From Gracilibacillus ureilyticus (GTDB taxonomy: Bacteria; Bacillota; Bacilli; Bacillales; Amphibacillaceae), in NCBI RefSeq assembly GCF_900111195.1, contig NZ_FOGL01000021.1, forward strand, positions 17,814-81,813: a stretch of DNA of 64,000 nt, written 5' to 3'. Under the pieces are notes generated by a model. That model was not told where the DNA came from, did not search any database, and saw only the letters and a program-made list of their open reading frames with translations. How positions within the stretch are numbered: position 1 is the first letter of the stretch; each line of letters starts with the position of its first letter. Positions 8,170 to 15,777 of the stretch are shown here, piece by piece. The position numbers and the translations under genes are program-made.

Positions 8170-9393
8170 TTATTCCGTTTTTTTTATATAAACCGGTTTT
8201 GTTGATGGAATGTTGCTTACAAGCTTCTCGCGATCGAGCAATGCGGCAGCTTCGATAGTGACAGGAACATGGAGCTGTGAGGATAATTGGGAAATAACTG
8301 CTGCATCCGGCCAATCTGAAATATGCGAATCCAGTAAAAAATGCAGTCGGTCTTTTTTTACGATTACCTGCCAGCTATCTGGAACAGGGGACAATGAATA
8401 TACGGCCTCCTGAATATCCATTGCATCTAATGTGACATTGCCAAGCTGGATCCTGTCCTTGCCTCTCCCGTAATGTGTCAGCTTCGCTCCAGATCGTCCG
8501 CATTCACATTTAAATCGCTCCATCGAAATAATATCCTCATTGAAATACCTTAATAGTGGAGAACCTTGATGAGAAAGAGTGGTGATAGCCGCAAAGCCCC
8601 TTTCTCCATCCGCAACATTGGCCGAACCATCCTCTGTTAAAACTTCCACAATAAAATCTTCCTCAACGATATGCATATTGCCATATTCACACATTGTGGC
8701 AATATTGGCTGTTTCGGTAGAACCGTACATATTAAAAACCGGAACATCCCACATTTTTTCAAGATGGGCTCTGCGCTTCTCACTCATTAACTCACCCGCA
8801 ATACAAATGGCACGCAATTTTTGGAAATCCTTCACACTGTCTAAACCCTTTAGACGGGCAACCTCTGCCAATAACTCTATTTCGCGCGGCAGGCCTGCTA
8901 ATACGGTGACAGAAAGCTGCTTCATCAGGTTTAACACCCTCAGATATGGTGTGACAACCGTACGCCCGCTTGCCGGTACAACCCCAGCACCTGTTTGCCA
9001 GGCTGCCTGCTGCATTAAAAAAGCCGGCAGTGCCAATGCGTAAGGGAACCGGATCAATACAAGGTCTTCAGCAGTTAACTGTACACCGCATTCTTTTAAT
9101 TGCCTCCCGCCTGTTTGTAGATCTTCCTTTGTAAACCATGAAGCAGACGGCTCCCCTGTCGTTCCTGTTGATTCATGGTATTGGGCAATTTCTTTGAGGT
9201 CGACAGCCAGATGACCGAATGTGCCAGATTCCCTCAGGTCCTCTTTAGTCGTTAAAGGCAATGTTCTGATTTGATCCAAGCTAATTTTTTGTAAAGCATG
9301 ATTCTTTAATTTTCGCTGATACAGTGGGGAATGTTGGATCCGCCTAAACAATTCCTGAAACTTTTGCTCCCTTACTCTATCGTTAACACTCAT
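8170..9393 (-). CDS. PaaK-like adenylate-forming enzyme 2
   Basis: A 407-residue member of the phenylacetate-CoA ligase branch of the ANL superfamily. Visible core motifs are ESTGTTGEPSASW (phosphate-binding loop, about residues 93-105), NMYGSTETAN (adenine-binding A5 region), SPLLRYFNEDI (ribose-binding region), and a Cys pair in CECGRSGAK. A small C-terminal domain begins near LGNVTLDAMDIQEAV. These enzymes activate an aryl or acyl carboxylate as the AMP ester and usually transfer it to CoA. Here an aromatic acid such as 4-hydroxybenzoate is likely but inferred. GGAGGTGACATC precedes the ATG. It lies 33 bp after the first PaaK-like gene. Confidence 0.85.
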   Translation of the reverse strand: MSVNDRVREQKFQELFRRIQHSPLYQRKLKNHALQKISLDQIRTLPLTTKEDLRESGTFGHLAVDLKEIAQYHESTGTTGEPSASWFTKEDLQTGGRQLKECGVQLTAEDLVLIRFPYALALPAFLMQQAAWQTGAGVVPASGRTVVTPYLRVLNLMKQLSVTVLAGLPREIELLAEVARLKGLDSVKDFQKLRAICIAGELMSEKRRAHLEKMWDVPVFNMYGSTETANIATMCEYGNMHIVEEDFIVEVLTEDGSANVADGERGFAAITTLSHQGSPLLRYFNEDIISMERFKCECGRSGAKLTHYGRGKDRIQLGNVTLDAMDIQEAVYSLSPVPDSWQVIVKKDRLHFLLDSHISDWPDAAVISQLSSQLHVPVTIEAAALLDREKLVSNIPSTKPVYIKKTE

Positions 9394-9426
9394 GATGTCA
9401 CCTCCTCTCTCCTCCTGAAAGTCCTT

Positions 9427-10770
9427 CTATACAAACACTCTGGTTGCTTTGCCAAACGTACGCGGGATATCATCTCTGATCACCACTTCGCATAAAATAC
9501 CAACCCTGTCAGCCATATGCTTTTGGATTTTTTCCGCCAGCTCCTGATCACTTAATGTTGTCCGGAACTTCTCTGCTTCAATTGTTAATACATCCTTCTC
9601 AAGTTTCAGGTGGTACCATAAGCCGACATCAGGGATTTCCATTAAAAAGTGTTCAATCATGAAAGGAGAATAATCTTCCTTGCCTATCCGCAGCATGTGC
9701 TCCATGCGACCTCTCAACTGCAAAACATCCATCGTTAATCCGCAATCACAGTGGGACTGCTGTAAATTACCGAGATCACCAGTGCGGTAGCGAACCATCG
9801 GCATCCCTTCGCGGAGCAGTGTCGTTACAACAATCTCCCCTGTTTTGCCATGTGGAAGCACCTCGCCAGAAGCCGGGTCAACGATTTCTACTTTTACGTG
9901 TCCTTCCATAATGTGATATCCTTTATGCCTGCTGCACTCTACACCAATCACACCACACTCTGTTGAACCGTAGAAAAAGGACACTTCACACCCCCACCAT
10001 TTTTCTAATCGTTCACGGAAGGCAGGTGAACAGCCTTCACCAGTCAGCCAGATTTTTTTCAGCTGAATGTCTTCCCCGATTTTAATACCGACCTTCTCAC
10101 TTTCTTCTGCTAACAGAGCTGCATAAGAAGGGGTTGTTGTAAGCACTGTCGCTTGATATTCTTTCATTAATTCCAGCGACTTATCGACAGGAGCCATATA
10201 TCCACCTTTACCTAGTGACAGTACGGTTGTACCAAATGCAAATTGAAACAAGCGCTGAAATCCGAGACCAGGAAGTGCAAACTCGTAAGGCAGGGCAATA
10301 GCAGTAACATCCGCTTCTGTCTCTTTAAAAAGTTCCAGATACTTTGGCAGTAAATCATAAACATACTGATCAGCCAATGTGTAAGCAGTATAGATCGGTT
10401 TACCGGAAGTACCGCTTGTGAGGTGAACCTGCCCTATCTCTTTCGGCTCGACACATAACAGCTTCTCTTTATCTCCGCGGATAACATCCTTTTTCAGCAT
10501 TGGCACTGTTGATAATTGCTCAAGACTATCAATCTCAGGTTTTTGGAAGCCTGCTTCTTCCAGCAAGGAACGATAGTACTCATTATGCTCCCAGACATGC
10601 CCAAGTGCTGCATTCACCGCTTTTAAGTGATAATCGTCTATTTCGTGACGCGGAAGTTTCTCAATCGTCTTTCCTTCATCATCCAATCGTTTATAAAAAT
10701 CTTTAAATTGTTCCAGATGAGATGAATGCTCGTCAATGGAAACTGTCATTTTATGTGTTTGAATTTTCAT
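9427..10770 (-). CDS. PaaK-like adenylate-forming enzyme 1
   Basis: A 447-residue phenylacetate-CoA ligase-type enzyme and the first gene of the operon. Motifs: HLTSGTSGKPIYT (P-loop), FFYGSTECGVIGVEC, TTLLREGMPMVRYRTGDLG, HCDCGLTMDVLQLRGR, and a C-terminal lid domain ending PRTFGKATRVFV. It is about 40 residues longer than its downstream paralogue, so the pair may act on different substrates or form a heteromer. GGAGG precedes the ATG at 10770; the track start at 10806 lacks a ribosome site. Acid activation is well supported by family; the substrate is inferred from the adjoining DAHP synthase and chorismate-lyase-like genes. Confidence 0.87.
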   Translation of the reverse strand: MKIQTHKMTVSIDEHSSHLEQFKDFYKRLDDEGKTIEKLPRHEIDDYHLKAVNAALGHVWEHNEYYRSLLEEAGFQKPEIDSLEQLSTVPMLKKDVIRGDKEKLLCVEPKEIGQVHLTSGTSGKPIYTAYTLADQYVYDLLPKYLELFKETEADVTAIALPYEFALPGLGFQRLFQFAFGTTVLSLGKGGYMAPVDKSLELMKEYQATVLTTTPSYAALLAEESEKVGIKIGEDIQLKKIWLTGEGCSPAFRERLEKWWGCEVSFFYGSTECGVIGVECSRHKGYHIMEGHVKVEIVDPASGEVLPHGKTGEIVVTTLLREGMPMVRYRTGDLGNLQQSHCDCGLTMDVLQLRGRMEHMLRIGKEDYSPFMIEHFLMEIPDVGLWYHLKLEKDVLTIEAEKFRTTLSDQELAEKIQKHMADRVGILCEVVIRDDIPRTFGKATRVFV

Positions 10771-11095
10771 CGAAATCCTCCATTCTTTTATTTTTTCACT
10801 CTGCACCTGTTGAGGATGGACAAAAGAATAAATTTCTTCTTGCTATACTTTTTATGAAATGCAAGTCTAGGGAGAATTGACTCGGACAAACATTTATTTT
10901 TGTAAAAAGTGAGCATTCAATCCAAACCGTTCTTATTAGGAGGTCATAACGTAACTAGCACGAGCCATTAATTTTAAGGAAAGGGCTGACCTTATAGGAC
11001 CAGCTTCGGAAACCTTATGTGAAAGACCACCTGCCTGCCTTTTAATGAATGTCAAGGGGAGCATGTACACCTATCATATGGAGGAGGAAAATAAC
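10771..11095. other. Divergent intergenic region upstream of the PaaK and TPR operons
   Basis: A 325-bp gap between divergent units. A possible plus-strand promoter is TTGACT (10877-10882), 17 bp, TTGTAA (10900-10905). An SD-like AGGAGGT at 10939-10945 is not followed by a start codon. A small hairpin, GCTG-A-CC/GG-AC-CAGC, lies at 10985-11004, and AGGTC (10941) could instead pair with GACCT (10988). This looks like a structured leader for the TPR operon, but no known RNA family was recognised. Confidence 0.4.
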
Positions 11096-11602
11096 TTGAG
11101 CAAAAATATTGATAGACAATTGGAAGAAGGAAGAAAGGTTCTTATGAAAGGAGTAGATGGCGATAAGCAGGCTGTAAAGAAAGCCCATGAGATTTTTCTG
11201 ACACTAAGAGATGCCGAACCTAATAACGCAGTAGTTGAGGCATATTATGGAAGTGCGCTTGCACTCTTAGGGCGCGATGCGGTGAAGCCGATTGAAAAAG
11301 CGGATAATGCAGAGGAAGGACTGGAGGCATTGAACAGGGCCGTTTCGATGAACCCAAATAATAAAGAAATCCGACTGCTTCGCGCGAATGTATGTCTCCG
11401 CCTGCCTGAGTCATTTTTTCAATGTTCCAGTACAGCGATCAAAGATTACACCTTTCTATTAAATCAATACAAGAAAGATCCCGGCTATCTTAGTAAAAAC
11501 CAAGTGAGAGAAATTATAAAAGATTTAGCTACAGCGTATCAGAATGCTGGGAAAGCTTCAGAAGGTAAAAGAGCGATGCAGCAATGGAATCAATTGAAAT
11601 AA
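11096..11602 (+). CDS. TPR-like helical protein, unknown (paralogue 1)
   Basis: A 168-residue alpha-helical repeat protein. The start is taken as TTG at 11096 because GGAGGAGG sits just before it. The core reads AHEIFLTLRDAEPNN, AYYGSALALLGRDAVKP, LEALNRAVSMNPNNKEIRLL and RLPESFFQCSSTAIKDY, a TPR-type pattern with a conserved 'YxGSAxxLxGRD' and 'RLPExxF'. The next gene encodes a longer protein with the same pattern, so the two arose by duplication. TPR-type proteins normally act as binding scaffolds. It is first in a three-gene operon divergent from the PaaK operon. Confidence 0.75.
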   Translation: MSKNIDRQLEEGRKVLMKGVDGDKQAVKKAHEIFLTLRDAEPNNAVVEAYYGSALALLGRDAVKPIEKADNAEEGLEALNRAVSMNPNNKEIRLLRANVCLRLPESFFQCSSTAIKDYTFLLNQYKKDPGYLSKNQVREIIKDLATAYQNAGKASEGKRAMQQWNQLK

Positions 11603-11630
11603 CCATTGATGGAAAGGAGGTTATGAACAG

Positions 11631-12395
11631 TTGGTAAATATGAGTGAAAAACAAATTGACGATTTACTAGAACAGGTTCACTCTTTACACAAGAAAGCTG
11701 TGGCAGGAGATGCGAACGCTGTCCAGAATGCACATCAGTTTTTAGAAAAAGCACGCGCATCATATCCCGGCAACCCGCTCCTTGACGCTTATCATGGCAG
11801 TACAATGATATTGATCGGCCGTGATGAAACAAAGCCTCTCGATCGTTTAAGATGGGTGGAGTCAGGACTGGGTCTGCTGGATGAAGCGGTAAGTGCTGAC
11901 CCTGATAATGCCGTCATCCGGTTGATTCGAGGCAAGTCCTCCTACAGATTGCCTGAGAAACACTTCCAAAGGGCTCGGACGACGATTGATGATTATATCT
12001 TTATTATTGATAAGGAAAAGCTAGGAAATCGCCTGCTGGATAACCAGGGTTCCTTGCAGCTTATGTACGAACTTGGTGAACTGTACTATAAGATTGATGA
12101 GAAACAGGATGCCATCTATTACTGGAAACAGCTTAGAAATGAAACAGATGACCCCGATTTTCACCACCTCCTCAACATGAAGCTAAAACAAATAGAAGGA
12201 CAATCATATTCGGACCCGACACCTGAGAGAAAGCAACCGATGTCCGTTTTAATAAGCAAAGCAGCTCGTGTAACCGGAAGCGAATTACAGTATTGGGCAG
12301 AACAGCAGCAAACAGCGGCAAAGCAGATTGTACCTCAACAACAACCTCGTTCCAGAAGCTATCTCAAAAAAAGGAGAAATAAAAGATGGCGCTAA
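11631..12395 (+). CDS. TPR-like helical protein, unknown (paralogue 2)
   Basis: A 254-residue protein, paralogous to the preceding one over residues 10-130: AHQFLEKARASYPGN, AYHGSTMILIGRDETKP, GLLDEAVSADPDNAVIRLI, RLPEKHFQRARTTIDDY. It adds a further helical repeat (ELGELYYKIDEKQDAIYYWK) and a Gln-rich, basic tail ending SYLKKRRNKRWR. AAAGGAGGT precedes the TTG start. The tail recalls the basic end of the 5.6-kb small protein. The function is unknown; a scaffold or chaperone role is a guess from the repeat type. Confidence 0.75.
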   Translation: MVNMSEKQIDDLLEQVHSLHKKAVAGDANAVQNAHQFLEKARASYPGNPLLDAYHGSTMILIGRDETKPLDRLRWVESGLGLLDEAVSADPDNAVIRLIRGKSSYRLPEKHFQRARTTIDDYIFIIDKEKLGNRLLDNQGSLQLMYELGELYYKIDEKQDAIYYWKQLRNETDDPDFHHLLNMKLKQIEGQSYSDPTPERKQPMSVLISKAARVTGSELQYWAEQQQTAAKQIVPQQQPRSRSYLKKRRNKRWR

Positions 12396-12449
12396 AAACC
12401 TGCTTTCACCAAGCAAAGACTCACCCTGATGAAGGGAGGTGAGACCCAT

Positions 12450-12764
12450 ATGGAAAGACCTGATTTGAAAAAGCTAGCTGATGATTTGAAAGAACAATCC
12501 AAACCTATTATTACAGAAGCATTAATTAACGGTGCTAATCATATAAGCAATGGGATGAACAATGCAGTAGGCGATGTTAATCAGTCCCCGAAAGTCCTGT
12601 TAAGGAGTATTTCAACAACACTGAGAAATGGTGTCATGCTAGTCGGCCAGGAAATATTGGCGAACAGTACCGATATTATTAAAAAAGACCGAAAGAGTTC
12701 AACTCCAGCAAAAACACCTGAGGAAGAGATCATGAATATGAGAGAATTAGAAGAAGAGGCTTAA
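12450..12764 (+). CDS. Small helical protein, unknown
   Basis: A 104-residue protein, last in the TPR operon. GGGAGGTGAGACCCAT gives a good ribosome site for the ATG at 12450 (the upstream ATG at 12429 overlaps that site). Helices such as LKKLADDLKEQSKPIITEAL and SISTTLRNGVMLVGQEILAN alternate with a charged Lys/Ser/Glu tail. No family was recognised. It resembles the 89-residue protein at 6335 in size and helical character, though not clearly in sequence. Confidence 0.68.
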   Translation: MERPDLKKLADDLKEQSKPIITEALINGANHISNGMNNAVGDVNQSPKVLLRSISTTLRNGVMLVGQEILANSTDIIKKDRKSSTPAKTPEEEIMNMRELEEEA

Positions 12765-12772
12765 TCATTATG

Positions 12773-12820
12773 GTGACAAGGGGGAATGTCCTGACACATC
12801 CCCATGTCACTCCTTATTTT
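12773..12820. terminator. Terminator between the TPR operon and the anti-sigma gene
   Basis: GTGACA...TGTCAC and inner GGGGA...TCCCC form a long stem (12773-12810), followed by TCCTTATTTT. It separates convergent genes. Confidence 0.7.
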
Positions 12821-12833
12821 ACTGGGATGATTG

Positions 12834-13484
12834 TTATCTTTCCCAAATTAATGCAGCTCGTTTGATAACCGATTCCCACGAATCCTTTTCCGCAGTGATT
12901 TTTTCAGGATCGAATTCTGCATAATACACTGCATCAATTTTTTCACTTTCAGGCAATACGGATGTATATGTTTGTTCACTTCCGTTATCTATCAAACTTC
13001 TCTCAGGTGATTCAGCAAATGTTTTGGTATAGTAAATAAAACTTACCAGCTTCACCTCTCCATCAACTTCAACCTGCATTGGGTGTGTCATATTCACACC
13101 AGCGTAACTTTCGCCATAATAATAGGAAACTAGCTGACTCTCATTTTGCGCCTTAATTTTTATTAAATCATCTGCATATGGGATAACTTTTTCATAGTAA
13201 AAAGTGAACAAAAATGCCCCGAATAAGATAACCGCTGTAAGTAATATAGAAATAATAGATGTGAATACTCTCTTTTTAAGCAAGGTTTTCTTTAATTTTT
13301 TAAAAACAGAGACTTTATTATTTGCCGGAAAATACAGATCCTGTTTCAACAGTTCATATTCTTTCTGGCAATTCTCGCAGTCTATTAAATGCTTCTCTAC
13401 CATTTCTTTTGTATCCCGGCTGACTACTCCATCTGTATAGAGTGGCAAAACATCCTGAATAATCGTACATTTAATCTCTTTCAT
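12834..13484 (-). CDS. Membrane anti-sigma factor with zinc-finger domain
   Basis: A 216-residue protein with an N-terminal zf-HC2 anti-sigma motif (H-x3-C-x2-C in KHLIDCENCQ, about residues 32-41), one membrane segment (about 75-96, TSIISILLTAVILFGAFLF) and an extracytoplasmic domain of about 120 residues. It is expected to hold the adjacent ECF sigma factor at the membrane until a signal releases it. The start overlaps the sigma gene by 14 bp, which indicates translational coupling. GGAGGAGTTGAATC precedes the ATG. The signal sensed by the outer domain is unknown. Confidence 0.87.
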   Translation of the reverse strand: MKEIKCTIIQDVLPLYTDGVVSRDTKEMVEKHLIDCENCQKEYELLKQDLYFPANNKVSVFKKLKKTLLKKRVFTSIISILLTAVILFGAFLFTFYYEKVIPYADDLIKIKAQNESQLVSYYYGESYAGVNMTHPMQVEVDGEVKLVSFIYYTKTFAESPERSLIDNGSEQTYTSVLPESEKIDAVYYAEFDPEKITAEKDSWESVIKRAALIWER

Positions 13485-13965
13485 GATTCAACTCCTCCAT
13501 ATATTCCATAATCTGTTTCCTCGCCCTGTGAAAGGTAACTCTTGCCCAGCCTGAACTTTTTCCAAAGAGCCGTCCGATTTTCTCAAACGGCAATTCACCA
13601 AAAGTACGCAGTGAGAAAACTTCCTTATACGGTTCATCCATCATATGCAGGAACTGATGGACAAGAAAGGCAGCTTCTTCATTCATCAAGTGATCGACAA
13701 TTTGGACACCCGTATCCGGTTCTTCGGTTAAATCTGCAGCTGTATCTCTTTTCTTTCTTTTGTAATAAGTGTAATATGTATTTTTCGCGATCGTAAATAG
13801 CCATGCCCGGATATCCTTAGAACCGTCAAACGTATCAATTGACTTGACCGCTTTAAAAAACGCCTCCTGTGTTATTTCCTCTGCTGTGTTTTCATCGCGG
13901 CTTAGTGAGAGGATATACAGGTAAACATCCTGAAAGTATTCGCGATAATTCTCCTCAATGTCCAA
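13471..13965 (-). CDS. ECF-type RNA polymerase sigma factor
   Basis: A 164-residue sigma-70 family ECF factor. Region 2 includes YLYILSLSRDENTAEEITQE and FFKAVKSIDTF...IRAWLFTIAKNTYY, which bind core and the -10 element. Region 4 is the HTH in LRTFGELPFEKIGRLFGKSS followed by RVTFHRARKQ. It starts at TTG (13965) after AAGGAG. Its partner anti-sigma overlaps downstream. The regulon is unknown; no target promoter could be confirmed in the window. Confidence 0.9.
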   Translation of the reverse strand: MDIEENYREYFQDVYLYILSLSRDENTAEEITQEAFFKAVKSIDTFDGSKDIRAWLFTIAKNTYYTYYKRKKRDTAADLTEEPDTGVQIVDHLMNEEAAFLVHQFLHMMDEPYKEVFSLRTFGELPFEKIGRLFGKSSGWARVTFHRARKQIMEYMEELNHERD

Positions 13966-14184
13966 CCCTTTTTCACTCCTTTCACTTATATAACTATCGA
14001 TATGTGTTTTCGTTACAAAATTTATAGAAACAATTATTAAACTTTCTGCTTCAGCCAGTTAACTTCAGCCAATGTTGCATTTATCCGCAACTAATGACCT
14101 AATCCCCACATTGCCGATTCACCGATTATATAGTACTATTAACTTACATACAGGTACTAACAATCATATATCGGGGGAATCATA

Positions 14185-14619
14185 ATGAAACAAGAAATGA
14201 TCGCATTTGCTAATGATGTGAAGGAAATTTTTGATGAATACATACAGTTTGCGTTTCAAATGACTAGCAATGGTGTGTTTAAGGAACAAGACTTGACCGG
14301 GGTTATTGAGGTAAAGCCTAATAAAAAATCAGAATCGATTGAGGTTATCCTCCGGTCACTTTATGGAGGGATTATTAAAGGAGAAACCAGGTTCTTTGGG
14401 CAAAGTTACCGCGAACAAGAGGTTGATGGGGCAGTTGATGAAATATTGTTCTCGATCCCTTTTAGCGATTATTATCATATTGATCACTGGCAACCAGTTC
14501 TGATTGAAGATATTGAAAAATATATCACCAACTTAACGATTAATGTACCAATTGTCACAGATAAGGACATCTCCTCGTTTGAACCGAAGAAAGTGTACCA
14601 GGCAAGATACATAGGATAA
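14185..14619 (+). CDS. Hypothetical cytosolic protein
   Basis: A 144-residue protein divergent from the ECF sigma gene, preceded by GGGGGAATCATA. The predicted structure is mixed: N-terminal helices (FANDVKEIFDEYIQFAFQM), then strands (TGVIEVKPN, SIEVILRSLYGGIIKGETRFFG) and a short helix near IEDIEKYITNL. No signal peptide or membrane segment. I recognise no family. It is followed immediately by repeat array B. Confidence 0.6.
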   Translation: MKQEMIAFANDVKEIFDEYIQFAFQMTSNGVFKEQDLTGVIEVKPNKKSESIEVILRSLYGGIIKGETRFFGQSYREQEVDGAVDEILFSIPFSDYYHIDHWQPVLIEDIEKYITNLTINVPIVTDKDISSFEPKKVYQARYIG

Positions 14620-14639
14620 TTTGGCAGATTGCTCAAATA

Positions 14640-15112
14640 ATTCGGACGGCCGCTGAGTGCCTTCGCTCTCTTTTGTTCATGCGTCAGGGCTTTCAGACTG
14701 CTGCTGAACGACTTCGCTCTTCTCTGCCTATGCGCCAGGGCTTTCGGACGGCTTCTGAACGACTTCGCTCTTCTTTGCCTATGCGCCAGGGCTTTCGGAC
14801 ACCCTCTGAACGACTTCGCTCTTCTCTGCCTATGCGCCAGGGCTTTCGGACGGCTTCTGAACGACTTCGCTCTTCTTTGCCTATGCGCCAGGGCTTTCGG
14901 ACACCCTCTGAACGACTTCGCTCATTTATGCCTGCGCGCCAGGGCTTTCGGACACCCTCTGAACGACTTCGCTCTTCTCTGCCTACGCGCCAGGGCTTTC
15001 GGACACCCTCTGAGCGACTTCGCTCTTCTCTGCCTACGCGCCATGACTTTCGGACACCCTCTGAACGACTTCGCTCTTCTTTGCCTACGCGCCAGGGCTT
15101 TCGGAGGTTGTC
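14640..15112. repeat. 51-bp tandem repeat array B (about nine and a half units)
   Basis: TTTCGGAC (or TTTCAGAC) recurs at 14640, 14691, 14742, 14793, 14844, 14895, 14946, 14997, 15048 and 15099, exactly 51 bp apart. The core of a unit is GGCTTTCGGAC, then CTCTGAACGACTTCGCTCTT and TGCCTATGCGCCAG. The variants ACGGCT and ACACCC alternate in the early units, suggesting a 102-bp higher-order duplication. Several units hold a near-palindrome, GAACGACTTCGCTC (perfect as GAGCGACTTCGCTC near 15012). Because 51 is a multiple of 3, a 149-codon frame stays open, but I treat it as non-coding. The array lies between two convergent genes. Confidence 0.92.
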
Positions 15113-15171
15113 CTTTTCTTAATCAGCACAACTCTCATATGGCTCCACCCACTTCCATCCATCAAACATTT

Positions 15172-15777
15172 TTATATCCAACCCTTTTCCGAGGCTGTCT
15201 TAACTGCCTGCTGTCTTGATTCAGCATGTAATTTCTGAATGGCTGATGACAGATAGTTGCGCACAGTGCCTTTTGTTAAAAATAATCGATCGCATATTTG
15301 GTTTGTTGTTAATCCTTCTTTTACGAGGCGCAGCACTTCTGTTTCCCGTTCGGTCATTGGATTCGTTTCTTTCATAAAAAGCGTTGCAGCAAGATCTGTA
15401 CTAATCACCCGCTCCCCATTCATCACTTTTCGAATCGCATCAATCAGATAATCAATCGGTTCATCCTTCAGCAGATAGCCTTCCACCTCAAGGTCAATTG
15501 CCTTCTGTAGATATCCTGGCCGAGCAAAAGTTGTGACCATCATAATTTTACACGGCTTCCCTGCCGCTCTTATTTTTTCAGCCAATTCCAGACCGCTAAT
15601 GACAGGAATTTCAATATCAAGTAAACAAACATCAGGCTGCTCCTTCTCGATGACTTCCCATGCTTTATCACCATCAGATACTTCAGCAAGCACTTCCATA
15701 TCAGATTCCAGTTCAATTAATGAGGTTAAAGCACCCCGTAGCATATGCTGATCTTCTGCGATCATGACACGAATCAT
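15172..15777 (-). CDS. NarL/DesR-type response regulator
   Basis: A 201-residue regulator. The receiver domain (1-120) has the acidic pair Glu8/Asp9, phospho-acceptor Asp54 in CLLDIEIP and Lys103-type LLKDEP. The C-terminal LuxR-type HTH (about 138-200) contains MTERETEVLRLVKEGLT and TKGTVRNYLSSAIQKL. The length and motif order match B. subtilis DesR (199 residues). Its ATG overlaps the stop of the histidine kinase gene (ATGA). Expected to bind DNA when phosphorylated; its target is unknown, although a perfect palindrome lies upstream of the operon at 18112. Confidence 0.9.
   Translation of the reverse strand: MIRVMIAEDQHMLRGALTSLIELESDMEVLAEVSDGDKAWEVIEKEQPDVCLLDIEIPVISGLELAEKIRAAGKPCKIMMVTTFARPGYLQKAIDLEVEGYLLKDEPIDYLIDAIRKVMNGERVISTDLAATLFMKETNPMTERETEVLRLVKEGLTTNQICDRLFLTKGTVRNYLSSAIQKLHAESRQQAVKTASEKGWI

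Noticed and set aside
6670..10770. Siderophore (2,3-dihydroxybenzoate) biosynthesis
   Set aside because: No isochorismate synthase, isochorismatase or NRPS is present, and no Fur box was found near the operon.
4761..12764. Gas-vesicle or phage origin for the small helical genes near the PaaK operon
   Set aside because: No GvpA/GvpF/GvpN-like protein, capsid, terminase or integrase is present, and the small proteins do not match gas-vesicle proteins I know.
13966..14184. ECF autoregulatory promoter (TGTAAC ... CGATA) upstream of the sigma gene
   Set aside because: Only 12 bp separate the two candidate elements, shorter than the usual 16-17 bp, so it is not supported.
14640..15112. Possible CRISPR array
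   Set aside because: Units are contiguous without unique spacers, 51 bp long, and no cas gene is near.
14673..15122. A 149-codon open frame with repeated MRQGFRTPSERLRSSLP units
   Set aside because: It lies wholly in the 51-bp array and stays open only because the period is a multiple of three. There is no ribosome site, and the frame shows no codon-position bias in variation.
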